A stretch of DNA of 64,000 bases. Source: Sphingomonas adhaesiva (GTDB taxonomy: Bacteria; Pseudomonadota; Alphaproteobacteria; Sphingomonadales; Sphingomonadaceae). Positions 34,639 to 45,326 of this stretch are shown here, in pieces. Below the pieces are notes generated by a model. That model made no database searches. It was not told the DNA's origin and worked only from the letters and a program-made list of their open reading frames with translations. The stretch spans positions 1,734,001 to 1,798,000 of the forward strand of contig NZ_JAQIJT010000002.1 of the NCBI RefSeq assembly GCF_036946125.1, given 5' to 3'. Numbering within the stretch: position 1 is the stretch's first letter; every line of letters begins with the position of its first letter. The position numbers were made by a program, and so were the translations under genes.

Positions 34639-35085
34639 ATGAGCGATGCCGTCCCAGCAACCGTCTACGTCCTGAACGGTCCGAACCTGAACCTGCTCGG
34701 CACCCGCGAGCCGGAGATCTACGGCCACGACACGCTGGACGACATCGCCGGCAACCTGGAGGACCGCGCCCGCGAACTGGGGCTGTCGATCGACATGCGC
34801 CAGTCCAACCACGAGGGGCATCTGGTCGACTGGCTGCACGAGGCGCAGGCGCACGATGCCCGCGCCGTCATCCTGAACGCGGGTGCCTTCACCCACACCT
34901 CGATCGCGGTGCACGACGCGATCAAGTCGATCCGGACGCCGGTGATCGAAGTCCATCTGTCCAACCCGCACCGGCGCGAGGACTTCCGCCACGTCTCCTT
35001 CGTCGGGCAGGCGGCGAAGGGCACTATCGCCGGGTTCGGTGCATTGTCCTATATGCTCGCGCTTGAAGCGGCGGCGCGCTTCTGA
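34639..35085 (+). CDS. aroQ: Type II 3-dehydroquinate dehydratase
   Basis: 148 residues. VYVLNGPNLNLLGTREPEIYG carries the conserved Asn and active-site Tyr; RQSNHEGHLVDWLHEA, VILNAGAFTHTSIA and IEVHLSNPHRRE with the catalytic His complete it. Third step of aromatic amino-acid synthesis. It sits 36 bases before accB, a common alphaproteobacterial order aroQ-accB-accC. Confidence 0.96.
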   Translation: MSDAVPATVYVLNGPNLNLLGTREPEIYGHDTLDDIAGNLEDRARELGLSIDMRQSNHEGHLVDWLHEAQAHDARAVILNAGAFTHTSIAVHDAIKSIRTPVIEVHLSNPHRREDFRHVSFVGQAAKGTIAGFGALSYMLALEAAARF

Positions 35086-35120
35086 CAGGAGGCGCGCCCT
35101 AATCAGGGAAATGGGGTCGC

Positions 35121-35609
35121 ATGACCGACAACAACGATAACAACGGCGCGATGCAGGTCGACGTGGAGCTGGTGCGCCAGCTCGCCCAGCTGCTGGACGC
35201 TACCCAGCTGACCGAAATCGAGGTGGAGGACGGCGATCGCAAGATCCGTGTGGCGCGCAAGGCCGCCGCCGCCGCCGCCCCCGCGGTCCATTACGCACCG
35301 GCCCCCGCAGCGCCGGCCGCCACCGCCGCCGTGCCGCCGCAGGTCGATACCGCGGGGCCCTCCGCGCCGTCGAACGCGAATGCGGTGCGCTCGCCGATGG
35401 TGGGCACGGTCTATCTGGCCGCGGAGCCGGGGGCCAAGCCGTTCGCCGCGGTCGGCCAGACCGTCGCTGCCGGCGACACGCTGGTGATCGTCGAGGCGAT
35501 GAAGGTAATGAACCCGATCACCGCGCCCAGCGCCGGCGTGGTGAAGGCGGTGCTGGTCGAGAACGGCCAGCCGGTCGAGTTCGACCAGCCGCTGGTGGTC
35601 GTCGAGTAA
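35121..35609 (+). CDS. accB: Acetyl-CoA carboxylase biotin carboxyl carrier protein
   Basis: 162 residues. An N-terminal helix-rich part, an Ala/Pro-rich linker (about 48-92), then a biotinyl domain with VEAMKVMN, whose Lys is biotinylated. It shuttles CO2 between AccC and the carboxyltransferase in fatty-acid synthesis. One base separates its stop from accC. Confidence 0.97.
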   Translation: MTDNNDNNGAMQVDVELVRQLAQLLDATQLTEIEVEDGDRKIRVARKAAAAAAPAVHYAPAPAAPAATAAVPPQVDTAGPSAPSNANAVRSPMVGTVYLAAEPGAKPFAAVGQTVAAGDTLVIVEAMKVMNPITAPSAGVVKAVLVENGQPVEFDQPLVVVE

Positions 35610-35610
35610 C

Positions 35611-36960
<1,350 letters not shown>

Positions 36961-37623
36961 TGGCCATGTCCTCAGCCTAAGGGCGATCGTCGCCCCGGAC
37001 GTGTTCGAAGCTTCTGCGAAGGTCGTGGGACGCTCGGCGATTTCGTCGTTCCCCGGCGCAGGTGGGGCCTTTGCAAAACAGGTGCAACGGCATCGAGCCA
37101 CGCCGTGCTCCTGCGCAGGGAGGAGCCCAGGGCCAGGCAGAGCAACGCCTTACGGGACCTGCAACCCTGGGCTCCTGCCTGCGCAGGAGCACGGTGAAGC
37201 CATTTGCAAAGGTCCCGCCTGCGCCGGGGAACAGGGAACCGACTTTCGCGGAGGTTTCGACTCGATCCGGGGTCTGGCCGGGGTTCGGCGGTTCGGGCGG
37301 GCGCCGCTGCGGTGATTCGCACGCGGAAGTTGACAAAGTTGACGCCACGTCGGGGCGGGAATTCCTTCCCGGCGACACGCGACCCCGGTCGCCGGCGGTA
37401 TGGGCTGTCGACATTGAGAAGGAACGTCGCGGGCATGACAGATGACCGGCGTGTAGGACAGCGGCGTTTGTCGTAGGGCCGTCGATTCCCCGTGTCGCTG
37501 ACATCATGCTTTCATTGACCTACCTGCGCGTTAGGATCCCCGCCTTCGCGGGGATGACGGATGGGTGAGAGGACGACAATCGCGGACTGGACCCGACCCG
37601 CGCATGCTGTAGGACACGCCCCC
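36961..37623. repeat. Gap with mosaic repeat copy B (37045-37240) and a GTTGACAAAGTTGAC repeat
   Basis: No gene is seen. Copy B is a full-length member: TTTGCAAAAC, CGTGCTCCTGCGCAGG, a central module (about 37123-37175, GAGCCCAGGG to CCCTGGGCTC), CTGCGCAGGAGCACGG and TTTGCAAAGGTCCCG. The module runs in the same sense as in copy C (46992) and opposite to copy D (58748). At 37328-37342 there is GTTGACAAAGTTGAC, and at 37533-37560 a CCCCGCCTTCGCGGGG hairpin that may end or insulate transcription. Confidence 0.7.
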
Positions 37624-37944
37624 ATGAAGGCGACCATCTGGCACAACCCGCGCTGCTCCAAGTCGCGACAGGCCCTCGACCTGTTGCGCGAGGGCGGGGC
37701 CGAGGTCACGGTGGTCGAATATCTGAAGACGCCGCCGACGCGCGACGAGCTGGCGCGCCTCTATGCCCGCGCCGGGATCGCGCCGCGCGAGGGGTTGCGC
37801 AAGGATGCGCCCAGGGTGGCGGACGACGACGCGGCGCTCGACCTGATGGCGCGCGACCCCGCCACGATCGAACGCCCGCTGGTGGAGACCGGGAAGGGCG
37901 TCCGCCTCGCCCGCCCGCCCGAGCTGGTGCGCGACCTGCTGTGA
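37624..37944 (+). CDS. ArsC-family (arsenate reductase-like) protein
   Basis: 106 residues. IWHNPRCSKSRQALDLL with Cys11 and a C-terminal IERPLVETGKGVRLARPPE carrying the Arg expected for oxyanion binding. The family covers true glutaredoxin-dependent arsenate reductases and YffB/Spx-like proteins; no arsenic genes are nearby, so the function is open. Its stop overlaps the next start (GTGA). Confidence 0.88.
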   Translation: MKATIWHNPRCSKSRQALDLLREGGAEVTVVEYLKTPPTRDELARLYARAGIAPREGLRKDAPRVADDDAALDLMARDPATIERPLVETGKGVRLARPPELVRDLL

Positions 37945-39365
37945 CGCTGCCGGACCGCGCCTATTGGCGGATCGCGCGCGCCACGCGCGCCAGCGTCATC
38001 GTCGATGCCGACGCCTATTTCCGCCGCGCGCGCGAGGCGATGATGAACGCGCGACACCAGATACTGCTCGTCGGCTGGGACTTCGACGCGCGCATCACGC
38101 TCGCGTTCGACGACGACCATCCCGAGGCGCCGACGACGGTGGGCGACTTCATCGGCTGGCTGGTGAAGCGCACGCCGGGGTTGCAGGTCTATATCCTGCG
38201 CTGGGACAAGGGGGCGCTGAAGACGCTGGTGCGCGGCAAGACGCTGTGGACCCTGTTCAAGTGGCGCTTCTTCCAGAAGCGCATCCACCTGCTGCTCGAC
38301 GGGCACCATCCGGTCGCCGCCTCGCACCACCAGAAGATCGTGGTGATCGACGACGATCTCGCCTTCTGCGGCGGGATCGACATGACCGACGAGCGCTGGG
38401 ACACGCGCGAGCATCGCGACGGCGACCCGCGGCGCACCTCGCCCTCGGGCACGCCGTACAAGCCGTGGCATGACGCCACGACCGCGCTGGAGGGGCAGGC
38501 GGCAGTGGCGCTGGGCGAATTGTGTCGCACCCGCTGGCAGATCGCGGGCGGCGATGCGATCGCCCCGCCCCCGCCGCGGCTGGGGGCCTGCTGGCCCGCG
38601 AGCCTCGCGCCCGACTTCACCGATGTCGACGTCGCGCTGTCGCGCTCGCAGCCCGAGCATGGCGGGCTGGCGGCGATCCGCGAGATCGAGGAATTGTACC
38701 TGGCGCTGATCGCGGGCGCGAAGCGGTGCCTCTATGCCGAGAGCCAGTATTTCGCGTCGCGCCGCATCGCCGAGGCGATCGCGACGCGCGTGATGGAGGA
38801 CGATCCGCCCGAGATCGTCATCGTCAACCCCACGACCGCGCAGGGGTGGCTGGAGCCGCTGGCGATGGACACCGCGCGCTCGCGGCTGGTGGCGGAGATC
38901 GAGCACCGCGACCACCGCGACCGCTTCCGCCTCTACCACCCCGTCACGAAAGCCGGCGAGCCGATCTATTGCCATGCCAAGGTGCTCGTGGTGGACGATG
39001 TCGCGATCCGCGTCGGCTCGTCGAACTTCAACAATCGCTCGCTGCGGCTCGACACCGAATGCGACGTGACGATCATGCAGGAGCCCGAGACGATCGTGCG
39101 GCTGCGCGACGACCTGATCGCGGAGCATCTGGGTGTCGACGTGTCGACCGTGGCGCAGGGTGTCGCCGCGGACGGGCTGATCGCGACGATCGAGCGGCTG
39201 CGCGGGGACGGCCGCACGCTGATCCCGTACGAGCACAAGGACCTGAACGAGGTCGAGGCGTGGCTGGCCGACAACGAGGTGCTCGATCCCGAAGGGCCGG
39301 CGGCGATGTTCGAGGCGTTCTCGAAGCGTCCGGGGCTGCTGCGGCGGTTCCGGCGGCGAAGGTAA
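37941..39365 (+). CDS. Phospholipase D-like protein (two HKD motifs)
   Basis: 474 residues from a GTG start that overlaps the ArsC-like stop by four bases. Two HKD half-sites: SHHQKIVVIDDDLAFCGGIDM and CHAKVLVVDDVAIRVGSSNFNNRS. No clear signal peptide or membrane helix at the N-terminus. It may be a cardiolipin synthase-like or phospholipid-hydrolysing enzyme; it lacks the N-terminal helices of bacterial ClsA. Substrate is unknown. Confidence 0.9.
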   Translation: MTLPDRAYWRIARATRASVIVDADAYFRRAREAMMNARHQILLVGWDFDARITLAFDDDHPEAPTTVGDFIGWLVKRTPGLQVYILRWDKGALKTLVRGKTLWTLFKWRFFQKRIHLLLDGHHPVAASHHQKIVVIDDDLAFCGGIDMTDERWDTREHRDGDPRRTSPSGTPYKPWHDATTALEGQAAVALGELCRTRWQIAGGDAIAPPPPRLGACWPASLAPDFTDVDVALSRSQPEHGGLAAIREIEELYLALIAGAKRCLYAESQYFASRRIAEAIATRVMEDDPPEIVIVNPTTAQGWLEPLAMDTARSRLVAEIEHRDHRDRFRLYHPVTKAGEPIYCHAKVLVVDDVAIRVGSSNFNNRSLRLDTECDVTIMQEPETIVRLRDDLIAEHLGVDVSTVAQGVAADGLIATIERLRGDGRTLIPYEHKDLNEVEAWLADNEVLDPEGPAAMFEAFSKRPGLLRRFRRRR

Positions 39366-39375
39366 AGGGGCGCGC

Positions 39376-39457
39376 GTCACCCCGGGCCTGACCCGGGGTT
39401 CCGCTTATTCCATCGCCGGCCCGCAAAAGCGGGACCCCGGATCAAGTCCGGGGTGAC
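39376..39457. repeat. Inverted repeat upstream of purL
   Basis: The left arm reads GTCACCCCGGGCCTGACCCG and the right arm ends CAAGTCCGGGGTGAC; about 24 bases on each side pair. A near copy in the same orientation lies just after purL (41707-41788). Confidence 0.8.
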
Positions 39458-39488
39458 GGACAGCCCCCATCCCGCTATGCGCGCGCCC

Positions 39489-41699
39489 ATGAGCCAGATC
39501 ACCCCCGAGATCGTCGCCGACCACGGCCTGTCCCCCGAGGAATATGACCGCGTGCTCCACGCGCTGGGCCGCGAGCCCAATCTGGTCGAGCTGGGCATCT
39601 TCTCGGTCATGTGGTCCGAGCATTGCAGCTACAAGTCGAGCCGCATCCACCTGAAGAAGCTGCCCACCACCGGCCCGCAGGTCATCTGCGGCCCCGGCGA
39701 GAATGCGGGCGTGGTCGACATCGGCGACGGGCAGGCCGCGATCTTCAAGATGGAGAGCCACAACCACCCGAGCTACATCGAGCCCTATCAGGGCGCGGCG
39801 ACGGGCGTGGGCGGCATCCTGCGCGACGTGTTCACGATGGGCGCCCGGCCGATCGCGAACATGAACGCGCTGCGCTTTGGGCGGCCCGATCATCCCAAGA
39901 TGCGCCACCTCATCAGCGGGGTGGTCCACGGCATCGGCGGCTACGGCAATTGCGTCGGCGTGCCGACCGTGGGGGGCGAGGTGAACTTCCACCCCGCCTA
40001 TGACGGCAACATCCTGGTCAATGCGATGACGGTCGGCGTCGCACAGACCGACCGGATCTTCTATTCCGCCGCCAGCGGCATCGGCAACCCGATCGTCTAT
40101 GTCGGCAGCAAGACCGGGCGCGACGGCATCCACGGCGCGACCATGGCCTCGGCCGATTTCGGGGAGGATGCCGATGCCAAGCGCCCGACGGTGCAGGTCG
40201 GCGACCCCTTTACCGAAAAGCTGCTGATCGAGGCGTGCCTGGAGCTGATGGCGTCCGATGCGATCGTCGCGATCCAGGACATGGGTGCGGCCGGGCTCAC
40301 CTCCTCCTCGGTCGAGATGGCGAGCAAGGGCGGGGTCGGCATCGAGCTGGTCATGGACGACGTGCCGCAGCGCGAGGAGGGCATGACGCCCTATGAGATG
40401 ATGCTCTCCGAATCGCAGGAGCGCATGCTGATGGTGCTGAAGCCCGGGCGCGAGGCGTTCGCGCAAGGCATCTTCGAGAAGTGGGAGCTGGACTTCGCGG
40501 TCATCGGCCATGTCACCGATACCGGGCGCATGGTGCTCAAGTGGCGGGGCGACGTCGTATGCGACATCCCGCTCGCCCCGCTGGCGGACGAGGCGCCGCT
40601 GTACGACCGCCCGCACGTCCCCACCCCGCCGGCGAAGGCGCTGGTCAACGTGCCGGAGAGCAAGGACCCCGCCGCCGACCTGCTCGCGCTGATGGGCTCG
40701 CCCGACATCGCCAGCCGCCGCTGGATCTGGGAGCAGTACGACCACATGGTCGGTGCCGACACCGTGCAGCGCCCCGGCGGCGACGCCGCGGTGGTGCGCG
40801 TCCACGGCACGGACAAGGCGCTGGCGATCACCACCGATTGCACCCCGCGCTATTGCTTCGCGGACCCGGTTGAGGGCGGCAAGCAGGCGATCGCGGAGGC
40901 GTGGCGCAATCTGACCGCGGTGGGCGCCAGCCCGCTGGCCGTCACCAACTGCCTCAACTTCGCCAACCCGCAGCGCCCCGAGATCATGGGGCAGATCGTC
41001 GGCTGTCTGGAGGGGATGAGCGAGGCGTGCCGCGCGCTCGACTTCCCGATCGTGTCGGGCAACGTGTCGCTCTACAACGAATCGAAGGCGACCGGCGGCG
41101 GCTCGGCGATCCTGCCCACTCCCGCGATCGGCGCGATCGGGCTGCTGGCGGACTGGCAGAAGAACATGACGATCGCGTTCAAGCAGCCCGGCGACATCAT
41201 CGTCGCGGTCGGCACGCGGCGCGGCGACCTGGGCCAGTCGCTGTGGCTGCGCGAGCTGCACGGGCGCGAGGAAGGCCCGCCGCCGCGCGTCGACCTGGCC
41301 GCGGAGCGCGCCACCGGCGACTTCGTCCGCGCTGAGATCGAGGCGGGGCATCTGGGCGCGGTCCACGACGTGTCCGACGGCGGCATCGCGGTGACGCTGG
41401 CGGAGATGGCGCTGGCGGGCAATATCGGCGCGATGATCGACCGCGCGCTGCCGTTCGACACCGCCGCCTCGCTCTTCGCGGAGGATCAGGGCGTCTATAT
41501 CGTGACGGTCCACGACCATGCGCTGCTCGACTTCCTGCAGGCGGCGCTGGATGCGGGCGTCGACGCCGATCCGCTGGGGCGCACGGTCGGCACGCGGCTG
41601 ATCTTCGAGCTGCGCGACGGCGACTTCTGCGTGCCGCTGGCGGACCTGCGCGCGGCGCACGAGGGGTTCTTCCCCCGGCTGATGGGCGCGGCGGTCTGA
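39489..41699 (+). CDS. purL: Phosphoribosylformylglycinamidine synthase subunit PurL
   Basis: 736 residues, the small type that works with PurS and PurQ. SVMWSEHCSYKSSR at the start, the ATP/metal loop KMESHNHPSYIEPYQGAATG, GAAGLTSSSVEMA, and the second-half HDVSDGGIAVTLAEMA. Fourth step of purine synthesis. The start at 39489 (MSQITPEIV) fits relatives; 39477 is possible. It is flanked on both sides by matching inverted repeats. Confidence 0.96.
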   Translation: MSQITPEIVADHGLSPEEYDRVLHALGREPNLVELGIFSVMWSEHCSYKSSRIHLKKLPTTGPQVICGPGENAGVVDIGDGQAAIFKMESHNHPSYIEPYQGAATGVGGILRDVFTMGARPIANMNALRFGRPDHPKMRHLISGVVHGIGGYGNCVGVPTVGGEVNFHPAYDGNILVNAMTVGVAQTDRIFYSAASGIGNPIVYVGSKTGRDGIHGATMASADFGEDADAKRPTVQVGDPFTEKLLIEACLELMASDAIVAIQDMGAAGLTSSSVEMASKGGVGIELVMDDVPQREEGMTPYEMMLSESQERMLMVLKPGREAFAQGIFEKWELDFAVIGHVTDTGRMVLKWRGDVVCDIPLAPLADEAPLYDRPHVPTPPAKALVNVPESKDPAADLLALMGSPDIASRRWIWEQYDHMVGADTVQRPGGDAAVVRVHGTDKALAITTDCTPRYCFADPVEGGKQAIAEAWRNLTAVGASPLAVTNCLNFANPQRPEIMGQIVGCLEGMSEACRALDFPIVSGNVSLYNESKATGGGSAILPTPAIGAIGLLADWQKNMTIAFKQPGDIIVAVGTRRGDLGQSLWLRELHGREEGPPPRVDLAAERATGDFVRAEIEAGHLGAVHDVSDGGIAVTLAEMALAGNIGAMIDRALPFDTAASLFAEDQGVYIVTVHDHALLDFLQAALDAGVDADPLGRTVGTRLIFELRDGDFCVPLADLRAAHEGFFPRLMGAAV

Positions 41700-41706
41700 T
41701 CTTCCC

Positions 41707-41788
41707 GTCACCCCGGGCCTGACCCGGGGTCCCGCTTTTTCTCGCGACGTAGGTAAGAAGCGGGACCCCGGATCAAGTCCGGGGTGAC
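41707..41788. repeat. Inverted repeat downstream of purL
   Basis: The same arms as the 39376 copy (GTCACCCCGGGCCTGACCCG and CAAGTCCGGGGTGAC) with a different loop. Just 7 bases after the purL stop; it could act as a terminator or RNA stabiliser. Confidence 0.8.
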
Positions 41789-41873
41789 GGGGTGCTAGTG
41801 GCAAGTACCTGACACTACGGCCAGCTTCCCCCCGCCCCCTGCGCGTGCCACGCTCCACCGAAAGGAGAGGCAC

Positions 41874-42665
41874 ATGCACGACGACATCCGCTACGAGGTC
41901 AGCGACCATATCGCGACGCTGACGCTGGACCGCCCGGAGCGGATGAACACCATCTCCGGTCCGATGCTCGACCTGATGGGCGCGCTGCTGGTGCGCGCCA
42001 ATGCCGACCCGGAGGTGCGCGTCGTCATCCTGACGGGTACGGGCCGCGCCTTCTGCGCCGGGCTCGACCTCAACAGCGCGACGAAGGGCGACGGCATCGG
42101 ATCGTCGGGCGCCGCACACCCCGCCACGATCGACCTGCGCACCGCGCCGCCTACCGTCCTGTTCGCGATGGACAAGCCCGTCATCGCCGCGCTCAACGGC
42201 TCGGCCGCGGGGTACGGGATGGACATCGCGATCGGCTGCGACATCCGCGTGATGGCGCAGGAGGCGAAGCTCGCCGCCGCCTTCGTCAAGCGCGGGGTGG
42301 TGCCCGAATCCGGCGGTACGTGGCTGCTGCCGCGGATGATCGGCTGGGCCAGGGCGGCGGAGCTAATCTTCACCGGGCGCACGCTGACCGCGGCGGAGGC
42401 GCTGGAGCTGGGCCTTGCCAATCACGTCGTCCCCGCCGCCGAGGTCGCGACGACGGCGCGCGCACTGGCGCAGGAGATCGCGGCCAACGCCCCGCTGGCG
42501 GTTCAGGCGTCGAAGCGGATGATGCGCATGGGGCTGGACGAGACGTTCGAGACGCATGTGCAGCACGTGTACCTCCAGCTGCTGCCGCTGTTCCGCTCGC
42601 AGGATTTCCAGGAGGGGATGCGCTCGTTCCTGGAGAAGCGCCCGGCATCGTTCGCGGGGCGGTGA
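41874..42665 (+). CDS. Enoyl-CoA hydratase/isomerase family protein
   Basis: 263 residues, crotonase fold. RPERMNTISGPML, oxyanion-hole loops AFCAGLDL and NGSAAGYG, GVVPESGGTWLLPRMIG with Glu in the usual catalytic helix, and KRMMRMGLDETFETHV at the end. Substrate cannot be read from sequence. AAAGGAGAGG precedes the ATG. Confidence 0.92.
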   Translation: MHDDIRYEVSDHIATLTLDRPERMNTISGPMLDLMGALLVRANADPEVRVVILTGTGRAFCAGLDLNSATKGDGIGSSGAAHPATIDLRTAPPTVLFAMDKPVIAALNGSAAGYGMDIAIGCDIRVMAQEAKLAAAFVKRGVVPESGGTWLLPRMIGWARAAELIFTGRTLTAAEALELGLANHVVPAAEVATTARALAQEIAANAPLAVQASKRMMRMGLDETFETHVQHVYLQLLPLFRSQDFQEGMRSFLEKRPASFAGR

Positions 42666-42972
42666 GCGACGGGCGCATCCCCATCGTCATTCCCGCGAAG
42701 CCGCGGCCCTTGCGAAACTCCCCTTTCGTTGCCCGGCGAAGCTGGGACCTTCGCGAAAGTCGCTGCGTCAGCATAGCTCGCAACATCACCCCGGACTTGT
42801 TCCGGGGTCCACGGTTCCGCAAAATTGATAGCCTGTGGATACGCGGCACAGTGGATGCCGGAACAAGTCCGGCATGACGGCATAGGTTGGGGCGCCTCGA
42901 TCAATGGGGCCGTCGTTTCTGGGTCCCCACCTGCGCGGGGATAACGGAAAGGGGCGCGACGCCCCGCCCCGC
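42666..42972. repeat. Gap with inverted repeat (42786-42879) and mosaic-repeat fragment
   Basis: ATCACCCCGGACTTGTTCCG and GGAACAAGTCCGGCATGACG form long arms around about 40 bases. To its left, 42710-42755 (CCCTTGCGAAACTCC, then GCTGGGACCTTCGCGAAAGT) resembles the outer blocks of the mosaic repeat family. No gene is seen. Confidence 0.65.
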
Positions 42973-43287
42973 CTATTGCAGCGGGACGATCACCTCGTCC
43001 GGGTGCGCGACGTTCAGTTCCTTGCGCACCAGTTCGTCGACCATGTCGGGGTTGGCATGGCGCGGATCGAGGAGTGCGACGCGGTTCTTCAGCATCGCGC
43101 GGCGCTGGTCCAGCGTGGCATATACGCGCTCGCGCTGGACGATCTGCCGCTTGTAGTCGCCCAGCGCCAGCACGCCATTGGGGCCCAGGAACGCATAGGC
43201 ACCGAAGAACGTCAGCACGGCGACGAACAACGCCGGCGCGATCGCGCGGCGTAGCGTGGCCTTGAGCGGATGGGGCTTGCGCGGCAT
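42973..43287 (-). CDS. ftsB: Septum formation initiator FtsB
   Basis: 104 residues: a short basic cytoplasmic tail, one membrane helix (ALFVAVLTFFGAYAFLGPNG), then a coiled coil (KRQIVQRERVYATLDQRRAMLKNRVALL) and HANPDMVDELVRKELN. Divisome protein paired with FtsL/FtsQ. Its place after eno is conserved widely. The ATG at 43287 is preferred over a longer start. Confidence 0.9.
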   Translation of the reverse strand: MPRKPHPLKATLRRAIAPALFVAVLTFFGAYAFLGPNGVLALGDYKRQIVQRERVYATLDQRRAMLKNRVALLDPRHANPDMVDELVRKELNVAHPDEVIVPLQ

Positions 43288-43344
43288 GATGGGCGCGATT
43301 CTCGCGTCCCATCCGCCGCTTGGCAAGCATGTTTGACGAATAAT

Positions 43345-44625
43345 TTACCGCGTGCGCAGCACGTCGCGCCCCGCATAGCGCGCGATATCGCCCAATTCCT
43401 CCTCGATTCGAATCAGTTGGTTGTATTTGGCGAGCCGGTCCGACCGCGCGAGGCTGCCCGTCTTGATCTGCCCGCAGTTGGTCGCGACCGCCAGATCGGC
43501 GATCGTCGCGTCCTCGGTCTCGCCCGAGCGGTGCGACATCACCGCGGTATAGCCCGCCCGCTCGGCGACGCGGATCGCCTCCAGCGTCTCGGTCAGCGTG
43601 CCGATCTGGTTGACCTTCACCAGCAGCGAATTGGCGAGCCCGCGCGCGATGCCGTCGCGCAGACGCTTCGGATTGGTCACGAACAGGTCGTCGCCGACCA
43701 GCTGGACCTTGCCGCCGACCGCGTCGGTCAGCGCCTTCCAGCCCTCGAAATCGTCCTCCGCCATGCCGTCCTCGATCGACAGGATCGGGTAGCGCGCGAC
43801 CAGATCGGCGAGATATTCCGCCATCGCGCCCGGCTCCAGCGTCAGATTCTCGCCCGAGATGACGTACCGGCCGTCCTTGAAGAATTCGGTCGCGGCGCAG
43901 TCGAGCGCCAGCATCACGTCCTCGCCCGGCGTGTAGCCCGCCGCCTCGATGCTCTTCATGATGAAGTCGAGCGCGTCGGTGGTGCTCGCCAGGTTCGGCG
44001 CGAACCCGCCCTCGTCACCGACCGCGGTCGCCAGCCCCTTGTCGTGCAGCCCCTTCTTCAGCGTGTGGAAGATCTCCGAGCCGCAACGGACCGCATCCGC
44101 GAGCGTCGGCGCGCCCACCGGCATAATCATGAATTCCTGAAAATCGATTGGGTTGTCAGCGTGTTCGCCGCCATTGATGATGTTCATCATCGGCACGGGC
44201 AGAACATGCGCCGCCACGCCGCCGACATAGCGATACAGCGGCAGCCCGCGCGCATCCGCCGCCGCCTTCGCCACCGCCAGGCTGACGCCCAGGATCGCGT
44301 TGGCGCCGAGCCGGCTCTTGTTCTCGGTGCCGTCCAGCGCGATCATCGCGTGGTCGATGTCGATCTGATCCTCCGCATCCATGCCGAGCACGACATCGAC
44401 GATCTCGTCGTTGACCGCGTCGACCGCGCCGTCGACGCCCTTGCCGCCCCACTTCGCCTTGTCGCCGTCGCGCTTCTCGACCGCCTCGTGCGCGCCGGTC
44501 GACGCGCCCGAGGGCACCGCGGCGCGGCCGAAGCTGCCGTCCTCCAGCAGCACGTCGACCTCGACGGTCGGGTTGCCGCGGCTGTCGATGATGCGGCGGC
44601 CGTGCAGGTCGATGATTGCGGTCAC
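43345..44625 (-). CDS. eno: Enolase
   Basis: 426 residues. DLHGRRIIDSRGNPTVEVDV, GASTGAHEAVE, PVPMMNIINGGEHADN, IQEFMIMP-like DFQEFMIMP, metal Asp/Glu in SIEDGMAEDD and LVGDDLFVTN, and VMSHRSGETEDATIADLAV. Converts 2-phosphoglycerate to phosphoenolpyruvate. Confidence 0.97.
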   Translation of the reverse strand: MTAIIDLHGRRIIDSRGNPTVEVDVLLEDGSFGRAAVPSGASTGAHEAVEKRDGDKAKWGGKGVDGAVDAVNDEIVDVVLGMDAEDQIDIDHAMIALDGTENKSRLGANAILGVSLAVAKAAADARGLPLYRYVGGVAAHVLPVPMMNIINGGEHADNPIDFQEFMIMPVGAPTLADAVRCGSEIFHTLKKGLHDKGLATAVGDEGGFAPNLASTTDALDFIMKSIEAAGYTPGEDVMLALDCAATEFFKDGRYVISGENLTLEPGAMAEYLADLVARYPILSIEDGMAEDDFEGWKALTDAVGGKVQLVGDDLFVTNPKRLRDGIARGLANSLLVKVNQIGTLTETLEAIRVAERAGYTAVMSHRSGETEDATIADLAVATNCGQIKTGSLARSDRLAKYNQLIRIEEELGDIARYAGRDVLRTR

Positions 44626-44747
44626 GTAACGTTCCCCCTATCTTTGGTGCCGATGGCGGCAGGACGCGCTCGCCTTAGCGGTCAGGTTGCGTTGCGGCAA
44701 ATCCGCAGGCGCGCAGGCGGGCGAGGCGCTTGCCGGGACCGGGCGGC

Positions 44748-44772
44748 GGAACCGTGGCCCCACCCTGGGGTT
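44748..44772 (+). promoter_or_regulatory. EcfG-like promoter of the envelope-stress cassette
   Basis: GGAAC at 44748-44752, a 16-base spacer, then GGTT at 44769-44772: one mismatch to GGAAC-N16-CGTT. It is 30 bases before the first start of a four-gene cassette whose products look stress-related. Confidence 0.6.
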
Positions 44773-44801
44773 GTTTCGCATCGAAGATGAAAGGGATTCA
44801 G

Positions 44802-45323
44802 ATGGCCGAGCAACAGGATCGCGACACGACGACCGACGGTTACGTCGCACCGCCGCCCACCGGCACCACGTTCCAGCCCGAACCCTCGCTGGGCGAGGCC
44901 GCCGGCTTCACCCCCGAAGGGGAAAAGGGAACGATCGCGGGCGCCAAGCAGGCGCTGCTCGACAATGTCGCCAAGGGCCGCGAGCAGGCCGGCGACAAGG
45001 CCCGCGTGTTCGCCGAGGACGGCAAGGCCAGGGCGACCAGCGCGCTGGGCCAGCTGTCGTCGATGCTGACCGACGCCGCGTCGCAGGTCGACGAGAAACT
45101 GGGCGAGCAATATGGCCAGTATGCGCGCCAGGCGGCGGACCGCGTACAGGGTTTCTCCAGCGCGGTCGACGCCAAGAGCATCGACGACCTGCTGGAGGAC
45201 GTCCGCGAACTGGTGAAGAAGAGCCCCGCGGTCGCCGTGGGGGTCGCCGCCGGGCTCGGTTTCGTGATCGCGCGCGTGCTGTCGTCGGGCCTCGACCAGC
45301 GCCCCGGACAGAGCGACCTCTGA
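44802..45323 (+). CDS. DUF883/ElaB-like membrane-anchored protein
   Basis: 173 residues. A disordered N-terminus, a long Ala/Lys/Glu-rich amphipathic region (about 50-150), then one hydrophobic helix (SPAVAVGVAAGLGFVIARVL). This resembles ElaB/YqjD/DUF883-type inner-membrane proteins. The ATG at 44802 has AAAGGG six bases upstream; the ATG at 44787 is an alternative. First gene of the cassette. Confidence 0.8.
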   Translation: MAEQQDRDTTTDGYVAPPPTGTTFQPEPSLGEAAGFTPEGEKGTIAGAKQALLDNVAKGREQAGDKARVFAEDGKARATSALGQLSSMLTDAASQVDEKLGEQYGQYARQAADRVQGFSSAVDAKSIDDLLEDVRELVKKSPAVAVGVAAGLGFVIARVLSSGLDQRPGQSDL

Positions 45324-45326
45324 TCG

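Noticed and set aside
36977..37507. Minus-strand frame of about 176 codons between accC and the ArsC-like gene
   Set aside because: It runs through mosaic repeat copy B; the same LLRRQEP-type peptide appears wherever the repeat occurs, so it is a repeat artefact.
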